Assembly: GCA_018645475.1 (NCBI GenBank)
Contig: JABGWU010000046.1
Location: 1-53,524, forward strand
DNA: 53,524 nucleotides
Source: Opitutia bacterium
GTDB lineage: Bacteria > Verrucomicrobiota > Verrucomicrobiia > Opitutales > Seribacteraceae
Direction: 5' to 3'
The first letter of the stretch is position 1. Every line of letters begins with the position of its first letter. Under the pieces are notes generated by a model. That model saw only the letters and a program-made list of their open reading frames with translations. It made no database searches and had not been told where the DNA came from. A program made the position numbers and the translations under genes. Below are positions 36,985 through 45,200 of the stretch, one piece after another.

Positions 36985-39504
36985 ATGATCAAAAACGGAC
37001 CCGCTCGAACCTTCACCCGAAATGCGGTGGAAGCGTGGCTATTTCGTCTCTCTGATTGCGACTGGGAAAGATTTATAGATAAACGACATCTCCAAATGGG
37101 ACGCTCCTTCTATCGAGAAGGGGTATTATCATCCCTCGATATCCAAAGCACTCAGATCATAGTAACCCAAAAAATTGATCGAGTGGAAACATACTCAGTT
37201 ATTGAATGGAATGAGAAAAAACCTGAAATCCGTACTTCTTCGTTAGACGATTGTATTGGCATTGGCCTAGGAACTGCAGGTTTATACGAAATCGAAGAAT
37301 TAGTTGCAGAAATCCACCAAGAAGATCCCCTTTTGGAGCAACTATCTGTCACTGAAATCGAACCTCAAAAAGTTAAAATTGAAGAGCTTGAACCTCCCAA
37401 AAAAGAACCAAAACAGAATAATGATGGTTCTCGAGCCGTTCCAATTTCCATTTTAATCGAAATATCATCTTCAAATGGATTAACAGCTACTCCATTTTGG
37501 CAAATATCAAAAAACAATAAACGAAAAGCTTACGGTTTAGCTGATAAAGCCGAAATAGAAATTGAAAATACTGATCGACCAACATTAATGAACTTTGTTG
37601 CAGAGAGTGGGCGACATGGATTCATTTTTGAAAAAACAAAAGGTATCTTTCGATTGAAAGACTGGCAAAAAGTTGCATCGTTTGTTGAGGAAACACTTCC
37701 AAGGTGGAAAAATATTTTCTCTCTTAAGTTTGAAGGTGATGCACAACTTCTTCGTCATGGACAAAGAAAACTAAGTTGGGAAATTGAAGCACGCAGTCGA
37801 AATAAAGACGAAATGACATTGCGCGAGAGTTTTAAATTGGGCACCCATCGTCTCGGCAGCGAACATAGCAAAAGAATTGCAAAGACCCGAAATGGTACAA
37901 CATTTGTACCTGGTCACGGACTGGTGAAGCTTGACCAAGAACAATTGGAGGATTTTGATTGGTGGCAAAGAAATCGAGGTGATTCAAGACGAACGAATTG
38001 GCCCCGTTATATGCTTTTTTCTCTTTTTGCCCGTAAATATTTAAACGCCCGCCCCGATGGACAACTTGCTGATTGGCAAAGTGCTATAAAGAATCCTGAA
38101 AAAGATGGTATTTCAGAAAAATTTTCTTTTTTGCGGCCTTACCAAAAAGATGGAGTTTCTCACCTCAATGTACTTCATAAACTAGGTTGTCATGGCCTGC
38201 TTGCGGATGAAATGGGGTTGGGTAAAACGATACAAACTTTAGCCATTATTGCCAGTAATCCTAAACAAGATTTCTCTGATCTTGTAACCTGCCCAGCCTC
38301 AGTAGTTCCTGTATGGGCAAGGGAAGTAAAAGAGAGATTTCCTCAAATTGAAGTACAAATATTAAACAAAGAAAACAATTTTGCTGAAGTTGAAAAACCC
38401 TGCCTATGGATTGCAAGCTACACTCAACTTAGAAGGCATAGACACCTACTTGACACTGTTACTTTTCGATATGCTATCTTAGACGAAGCCCAATTAATTA
38501 AAAATCCAAAAGCTAAGGTTACACAAGCTTGTCTTTCAATTTCTGCAAACCATAGGCTTGCCTTATCAGGCACGCCTATTGAAAATTCTGCCCTTGATTT
38601 GTGGACAATCTTTCGTTTTCTGATGCCAGGGTTACTAGGAAGTAGAAAAGAATTAGAAACTGATTTATTATCCGACCCGGATTACACCGCCAAATTACTT
38701 CGCAAACAAGTTACCCCCTTCGTGCTCAGAAGAATAAAAAGCGAAGTAGCAACCGAACTACCGCCCAAAATTGAAAATGAACTCCCATGCGTATTGAACG
38801 ATGAACAAAGAACAGAATATCGAAAACTGGCCGAAGGTGCGATTAAGGAACATGGTAATAATTTACAACAAGCTTTTAAACAGGCACCCACTCATGTTTT
38901 TTCACTTTTAACTCGTCTGAGGCAAGTATGCTGTGACCTCGCCCTGCTACCATGGCGAGAAGGGCTTGAACCAAGTGGCACGAAGGGAGATATACTTCTG
39001 GAAAAATTAACAGACCTTGCCAGCTCAGGATCTAAGATTATTGTGTTTAGTCAATTTACCTCCTACCTGAGCATTTTGAAAAAAAGAATTACCGAACAGA
39101 TTCCTGACTTAAAAATTTTAGAACTTACTGGCTCGACTCGAAATCGAACTTTGCCCGTTGAGACTTTCGAAACATTTAAAGGTCCAGCAGTTATTTTAGC
39201 TTCATTAAAAGCAGCTGGTCTAGGAGTAACACTAAAAACCGCTGATTATGTTTTCTTAATGGATCCATGGTGGAATCCGGCAATTGAAGAACAAGCGATC
39301 GACCGTGCCCATCGACTAGGACGAACGAAACCAACCTTTATTTACAGATTGGTAACAAAAGGAACGGTCGAAGAAAGAGTCAGAATGTTGCAACATTCAA
39401 AAAAAGAAACCTTTCAAAAAATTATTGGGGATATGGAACGACCAACTGCTCTCGCTGATCACTTTTCAACTCTCGAGGATTTAGTCGAATTAAACGACTC
39501 CTGA
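36985..39504 (+). CDS. SNF2/SWI2-family DEAD-like helicase
   Basis: 839 residues. Helicase core in the C-terminal 480: Q-motif-like FLRPYQKDGVSHL, Walker A LLADEMGLGKTIQTLAII (near 409), DEAQ box ILDEAQLIKNPKAK (near 498), motif III ALSGTPIENS, motif V/VI ASLKAAGLGVTLKTADYV and QAIDRAHRLGRTKPT. N-terminal 390 residues include an initial segment WERFIDKRHLQMGRSFYREG, like the start of a SWIM-type region in bacterial SNF2 proteins but without the CxCx Zn cluster. It is a dsDNA translocase that probably remodels protein-DNA or RNA polymerase complexes. No defence-island partners (nuclease, methylase) are adjacent, so a defence role is not supported. The ATG follows anti-Shine-Dalgarno-like ACCTCCTT, not a Shine-Dalgarno. 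Confidence 0.9.
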   Translation: MIKNGPARTFTRNAVEAWLFRLSDCDWERFIDKRHLQMGRSFYREGVLSSLDIQSTQIIVTQKIDRVETYSVIEWNEKKPEIRTSSLDDCIGIGLGTAGLYEIEELVAEIHQEDPLLEQLSVTEIEPQKVKIEELEPPKKEPKQNNDGSRAVPISILIEISSSNGLTATPFWQISKNNKRKAYGLADKAEIEIENTDRPTLMNFVAESGRHGFIFEKTKGIFRLKDWQKVASFVEETLPRWKNIFSLKFEGDAQLLRHGQRKLSWEIEARSRNKDEMTLRESFKLGTHRLGSEHSKRIAKTRNGTTFVPGHGLVKLDQEQLEDFDWWQRNRGDSRRTNWPRYMLFSLFARKYLNARPDGQLADWQSAIKNPEKDGISEKFSFLRPYQKDGVSHLNVLHKLGCHGLLADEMGLGKTIQTLAIIASNPKQDFSDLVTCPASVVPVWAREVKERFPQIEVQILNKENNFAEVEKPCLWIASYTQLRRHRHLLDTVTFRYAILDEAQLIKNPKAKVTQACLSISANHRLALSGTPIENSALDLWTIFRFLMPGLLGSRKELETDLLSDPDYTAKLLRKQVTPFVLRRIKSEVATELPPKIENELPCVLNDEQRTEYRKLAEGAIKEHGNNLQQAFKQAPTHVFSLLTRLRQVCCDLALLPWREGLEPSGTKGDILLEKLTDLASSGSKIIVFSQFTSYLSILKKRITEQIPDLKILELTGSTRNRTLPVETFETFKGPAVILASLKAAGLGVTLKTADYVFLMDPWWNPAIEEQAIDRAHRLGRTKPTFIYRLVTKGTVEERVRMLQHSKKETFQKIIGDMERPTALADHFSTLEDLVELNDS

Positions 39505-39538
39505 GATTTGTAAGTTGGAATTGAGAAATTAAAAAATT

Positions 39539-42001
39539 TCAAACTTCATCAAATTCTGCATCAGCAGATTTGATTTTTTTTCGAAACCGCCTAATCCAAC
39601 GATATCCTGGCAACATAAACAATCCAGTTACCATTATGTAAGTGGAGGGTTCTGGGACAGCTGAGTATTGCAAATAAAAATCTCCACCGCCATTATACCA
39701 CACATTCCAGTCACCATACCAATTTCCGGCGTGGTAGTCGGAATCGTCAGAATTAACATTAAAATTTGAAATGACGCCTGCACTTCCATCTCCCCATCCA
39801 TTCCAAGTAATTCCCGATCCATTATTATTATTTAATAATAAAAACCCATTTGTCCCTTGGTAAGAATTCAAGAGATTTCCTGCATTATCAGGAAAACCAG
39901 CATTACCAGAAGTACTGTTTAATGCCATAAGGTTAATCGTGAATGTTTGCCCTGCTTCGAATGTTAAAGTTTCAAAATTAAGCACATCATACTTGGTACC
40001 TGCACCACCTGCACCACCGGTAAAATCTTGTATTTGCCAATCAAATACACCTCCTCCATTAAGGCTCAATGCAGTTGCAGAGAAAGATCCAATTGCATCA
40101 CTCCCACTATTTGCATCTAAGTCAACTTGCTTTACGGATGGAGTAAGAGAAGAAGAAATTCCTCTACCTGGTGATACATAATCAATTTCATTTGCGTCAC
40201 CACCGATCGTAATCGTACCGACCGTTCCGTCACCACCAATTATACTTTTACCGGAGCCACCTTGAATTGTATTATTAGCAAGGGTAATTCCTGAACTAAC
40301 CTCAAGTTTCCCCTTGTTAATGGTTACTGTATTACCACTTCCACCTAATGCATCGGCATGACCTGCAACAACTGTTCCGTCATCTATATCCATCCCTCCA
40401 CTGAATGTATTATCCCCAGTTAACTTTAATCTTCCGACTCCAGATTTTGTAAGCTTTTCAGAACCACTAATAACTCCCGTATCAAAAACCTGTTCTTTTT
40501 CATAATCAGCCGCAGTAGAACCAGTAGCTACCTTAATTATATTAGAGGAACCAGTTCCCGTTAACACAACATTACCCGAAAAGGTAGCTCCAGATTGTGA
40601 TTGAGCAAAGCCCAACTCAATCGTTCCTGCTCCCGTACTATCTAATGTCAGCGTTGTTCCAGATGCACCTTTCAGATATTCAATTACCTGAGTCTCTCCA
40701 GAGCCTGGATTTAAAGTAAGCCCACCTTCCAATAAATTAATAAATCCTTCATCCTGACTATTAGATGAGTATAAATCAATATTTCCTGAAAGAATCTGAT
40801 CACCTGTACCTGTTTTTACGATTGATAAATCAGAACTAGCCGAATCAGACTCATAAATGTCACCAACAAATTCGAATGCATCAGTACCCGTATTTCCGGC
40901 GGCAGAATGTAATGTTAAAACGCGACCAACACTCGCAGAGTCTCCACCAGTGATTTTACTAGAAGTATTTGTACCTCTAAAACCACTAACAACAGTTGAG
41001 CCAACACCTCCATCTAAATCTAAAGTTACCGCACCTGCTGAATCATTAAAATAAGTGACAGTCGCCACATAATCATCATTTTCGATCCTAGTATTTCCAG
41101 TGCCTATTTGTGCAATGTTTGCTGTGTAGGCAGAAGTATTATCAAATTCAAATTCCAAAGAGGCATCGAGTGTCGGCGTTCCTGCTCCAGAATTCTTCTC
41201 ATATATAGCCATATTGAGCGGACTTGCGCCATTCCCTGGCCAAACCCAAGCGGCGTCCATTATCGTATTATATCGAGTAGAACCATCAGTCGCTTTAGTG
41301 GTACCGCCACTTGTAAAATTTGCGGTATTAATATCATAAAATCGGATACCAAGAAGCGGATTGGTAGCTGCTTCAAGCAAAGCATAATTATCTGAAATAT
41401 CAAGATGGCCACCGCCGGTTTGTTGATCATCAATTGAATAATTTGTACTTGCTCCACCTGGGTTTATATATGCAGTGTCATCATCCTTTGGTGAATTGTT
41501 GTTATTAATCACAACATTAAAGCCAAATTCGCCATTAGGTATAGTATATTCAGTGGTAGTTGGAGTTGGAACCATGCTCGTTATTATCGATGCATCATGA
41601 CCTATCGTCGTTTTGCTGGTAAGTGGAGTCCAAAGTCCCTTAAAGGCAGTGGAGGAAGCAGTATCCGCATCAGCTCCTGAACCCCCAATTGCTCCATCGT
41701 CCCCAAGATCTTTAAAGAAACCTAATTCTATAAGATCTCCGTTGTATGTCGTGTCAGCTGTAGCATCCCCAAACAAAGCAGTTGGTGTCGTACCAGCAGC
41801 ATTTAGAGCTTTCAATAAACCTATACCGTCTTGGCTTTCGCCTGTATCGAGACCTGGGTCGCTTGCATTAAAGTTCACAAAATCGATCCAAGTGGAAAAG
41901 TTGATTGTATGAACTGCTGAATATAAATGGGTAGACGCCAAGAGGCATATACAATATGTCAAAAATTGTTTTGGGACTTTATTTAGAATATTTATCGACA
42001 T
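39539..42001 (-). CDS. PEP-CTERM autotransporter-repeat surface protein
   Basis: 820 residues. Signal peptide at 1-29 (FLTYCICLLASTHLYSA). Residues 30-300 form an N-terminal domain also seen in the divergent 1793-residue protein (LIELGFFKDLG, LWTPLTS, GEFGFNVVINN, LLGIRFYDI, RYNTIMDAAWVWPG). Residues 310-690 look like parallel beta-helix with autotransporter-associated repeats (GRLKLTGDNTFSGG, GGSGNTVTINKGKLEV). The C-terminus is a PEP-CTERM signal: VPEPSTY, a helix (IMVTGLFMLPGY), then RRFRKK. This predicts exosortase processing and surface or EPS-associated location; the exosortase is not in the window. Gly/Asn/Asp-rich with very few Cys. Confidence 0.87.
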   Translation of the reverse strand: MSINILNKVPKQFLTYCICLLASTHLYSAVHTINFSTWIDFVNFNASDPGLDTGESQDGIGLLKALNAAGTTPTALFGDATADTTYNGDLIELGFFKDLGDDGAIGGSGADADTASSTAFKGLWTPLTSKTTIGHDASIITSMVPTPTTTEYTIPNGEFGFNVVINNNNSPKDDDTAYINPGGASTNYSIDDQQTGGGHLDISDNYALLEAATNPLLGIRFYDINTANFTSGGTTKATDGSTRYNTIMDAAWVWPGNGASPLNMAIYEKNSGAGTPTLDASLEFEFDNTSAYTANIAQIGTGNTRIENDDYVATVTYFNDSAGAVTLDLDGGVGSTVVSGFRGTNTSSKITGGDSASVGRVLTLHSAAGNTGTDAFEFVGDIYESDSASSDLSIVKTGTGDQILSGNIDLYSSNSQDEGFINLLEGGLTLNPGSGETQVIEYLKGASGTTLTLDSTGAGTIELGFAQSQSGATFSGNVVLTGTGSSNIIKVATGSTAADYEKEQVFDTGVISGSEKLTKSGVGRLKLTGDNTFSGGMDIDDGTVVAGHADALGGSGNTVTINKGKLEVSSGITLANNTIQGGSGKSIIGGDGTVGTITIGGDANEIDYVSPGRGISSSLTPSVKQVDLDANSGSDAIGSFSATALSLNGGGVFDWQIQDFTGGAGGAGTKYDVLNFETLTFEAGQTFTINLMALNSTSGNAGFPDNAGNLLNSYQGTNGFLLLNNNNGSGITWNGWGDGSAGVISNFNVNSDDSDYHAGNWYGDWNVWYNGGGDFYLQYSAVPEPSTYIMVTGLFMLPGYRWIRRFRKKIKSADAEFDEV

Positions 42002-42252
42002 GGAGGGCTTCTATACTCTCCTACTTCCAAATCCCTAGGTCAAATAAAAAATAGTAAAACTTCTTCTAGGCGGATTAGGCGAAATAATAGCTCGGCATTA
42101 AAGAAAATTATGTAGATTTCTTCTCTTTTTTATTATGGGAATATACTTGCAAGATCAACCTGTTTAGGAGTAGATTTTATAAATGAGATCAAGCCCAGTC
42201 TCTAATAACTCTACGCAAAAAATGATCCTCTTTCATTTTTGTTGTTTTTCTT
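42002..42252. other. Divergent region between two secreted-protein genes
   Basis: 251 nt holding the upstream regions of the PEP-CTERM and giant repeat genes. No clear promoter pair or strong Shine-Dalgarno. A tiny out-of-frame ORF (ATG 42183, about 28 codons, preceded by AGGAG 12 nt upstream) overlaps the giant gene start. Leader-peptide use is possible but unsupported. Confidence 0.45.
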
Positions 42253-45200
42253 ATGGATCGAACCGATAGAACATCATATCCCGTTAATTCATTATGGGGT
42301 ATTAAAGTTCTATGTATTTGCTTATTCATTTTTTTACCGAACTTAGTAGTTCGTGCTAATGAACCGCAAGTTGTAATCCATTGGAGTTCTGAAACAGATT
42401 TAAATAGCCCCATTCTTCTCAAAGATCGAGATGGACAACTTCTGAACGCTGGAAATTCAAGCAACGGAGACGGACATCTGATTACTCTTGGATATTTTGA
42501 GGATGCAAATTCTACTGATCCATTTGGTGCAGATGGAACAAAATGGGTTCCCCTTACACCAGGGACAAGAATCGGAGATTCAAGTAGTGGTTATGGATAT
42601 GCCGATGGAACTTTTGGTTTTACAACTGTTTTTACAAACAACTCTAACACGGTTAGCGTTTATCCCAATGAACCGGCGAATTACAATGTTAATTCCCAAG
42701 TCACAATTTTAAACGACACCCCACCCGAAGATCATCCTATCTGCATTAGATTTTATGATCGAACTATCACCGGCCCGTCTGCAAGATATAACACCGTAAC
42801 AGGACCAGAATGGAAGTGGCCAGGATTTAAGCCTGGTGTGCCTAAAAATATTTACCTCAAAATAAGTGATGAGATTGCGAGTGGATCGAATCAGTTCAAG
42901 TGGGAATACGGAAGTAATTTTGAAGATCCTGATAACAACTTTTCGACCTCGCTTCAAGTTAAGGCAAACTTAATTGCATCTGCCACAGGCGGGGGCTATC
43001 TCAACCCCAATCCTACAGGACCATACACTTACGACACTGAAGTAACTTTAAATGCAGTTCCTGATAATACTCACAGAGAATTTGTACAATGGATTGGAGC
43101 AGGCGTAGTTGACCCTTCCTCCGCAAATACTAAAGTGCTCATGTCACAGGATCGAAATGTCACCGCTTACTTTAGAGTTAAAAGCTACAATGTAACGATT
43201 ACAAATATCGGAAAAGGAACGGTTTCCGGTTCAGGAGTTTATCTTTATGGAAGCGATGCCAATATTTCTGCGACAGCTGCCCCCGGGTATCAGTTTAGTC
43301 ATTGGCTTAATTATGATTCCTTTAGCAATCTATTAACTACCGGACTAGATAACAATCTTTCCTCCTCCACAACTCTGACTGTGCAAGGAGGACATGCCTT
43401 GGTTGCGGTTTTTGATCCTCTACCTTACAACATTACACTGAATTCAACGACCGGAGGAAATGCTACCATTGTTCAAGCACCAGGTCCTTTTTACTTTGAC
43501 AGTAATTATACTTTATCATCCTCACCTGAATATGGCTACAGCTTTGATTCATGGACAAGTTCAACAAACTCTTTAAGTTTACTCTCCTCAACTACCTCAA
43601 CTACCGCAATATTTACATTAAACGGGGATGTCTCTTTCACTGGTAATTTTTCTGAGAATCAATATTTGCTGACTGTTCTGAGAGGTGAAGGAGGGGCATC
43701 CGTTTCTCCCTCAACCCCTGCATTGTATAATCACTCTTCACAGGTTTCTATTACAGCCACTCCCCTCGAAGGTTACGAATTTGACAAATGGGAAGATGTA
43801 AATGGTTCGTTATTAAATTTCACAGATCAAAACAGCACCGTCGACATGTCAGAAAATGCTGCCAATGTAACTGTCACTGCATTGTTTAAACCAAAACAAT
43901 ATACTGTCTCATTAACTGCTAATAATGGTGGGCAAGTTTCTATCTCCCCTGCATCTGGACCATGGGAACACTTTAAAGTTTATCCCCTTGTTGCAACACC
44001 GGACCCGGGTTATCAATTTACCAACTGGACAGGAGATGCGAATTCCTTGATTGCACTAACCAATGGTAGTTCCGACGCTAACAATAGCTTAGCCATTATT
44101 AGCCCCGTGTCCTTGAGTGCTAATTTTAGTTTAGTAGACTATAATGTCACAGTATCAGTTGCTTCAGGAAGTGGCTCGGTTTCAGGCGGAGGGACATACG
44201 ATATCACTGACAATCCTCAAATCAACGCAATCGCAAACTCAGGTTGGCATTTTTCTCAATGGAGCGGCGATGTATTTTCACTTAATTCCAACTCTTCCCT
44301 TTCCTCAACTGTAAACCTTTCTCAATACCCTCAAAACATTTCCCTTCAAGCAAGTTTTGCAAGAAATAGTTACGCCATTAATGTAAATGTTGACGGTCAA
44401 GGGTTGATCAATAATCAATCCAGTTTAAATTTGAGTCCGGTTTTTGAAGACTTAATTGAACTTAACGCAACCGCCTCAACTGGATGGGAATTCAATCGTT
44501 GGTATGGATATCCATTTTCAAACCCTCAGTCTAAAAATGTTTCTTTTTCCGCCAATAGCAATCTAGATTTGAACGCATCTTTTCAAAGAAAACAATTCAC
44601 CTTGACCATCGGAACCTCTCCCTTTGGAGAATCAAATGGAAGCGGTACTTATGCCTATGAAGCAAACGCATCTATTTCCACAATTCCAAAAACAGGATAC
44701 TTATTTTCCGGTTGGACTGGAGACACTCAATTTATTGCCAATACTAATTCCAGTTCGACTTTCGTTACTATTCCTAACAATTCAGTTTCAATAATTCCAT
44801 CTTTTACTCCAAAGACTTACCAGATTACATTAAATTCGGACAATAATGGAACAGCTACCGGCGGTGGAAATTATTCATATGGAACCACTGCAAATATTGT
44901 TGCGACTGGAAATGGGGCTAACCTTAATGCACTTGCAGGATACGCTTTGGCCAGTTGGACGATTACCAACCAGTCTGGACAAGTTTCCCAAAGTTCAAGT
45001 AATCCACTATCCCTTAATGTTGATGGGAATTATTCGATATTTGCTAATTTTGAACCCGTAGAAGTTCAATTGCACGATCTAAATATTTCTATTTCACCCC
45101 AGAATGGTGGCCAATTTTTCAATGATCCAAGTCTGAGAGACTGGAATAATAGTAATACAACTTTAACTTCAGTCATTACTGCGACTCCTAATCCAGGTTA

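Noticed and set aside
36985-39504. SNF2 helicase as a phage-defence gene
   Set aside because: No nuclease, methylase, or other defence partner is adjacent; glgA and a surface-protein gene flank it.
41108-41395. 95-aa plus-strand ORF
   Set aside because: Antisense shadow of the PEP-CTERM gene.
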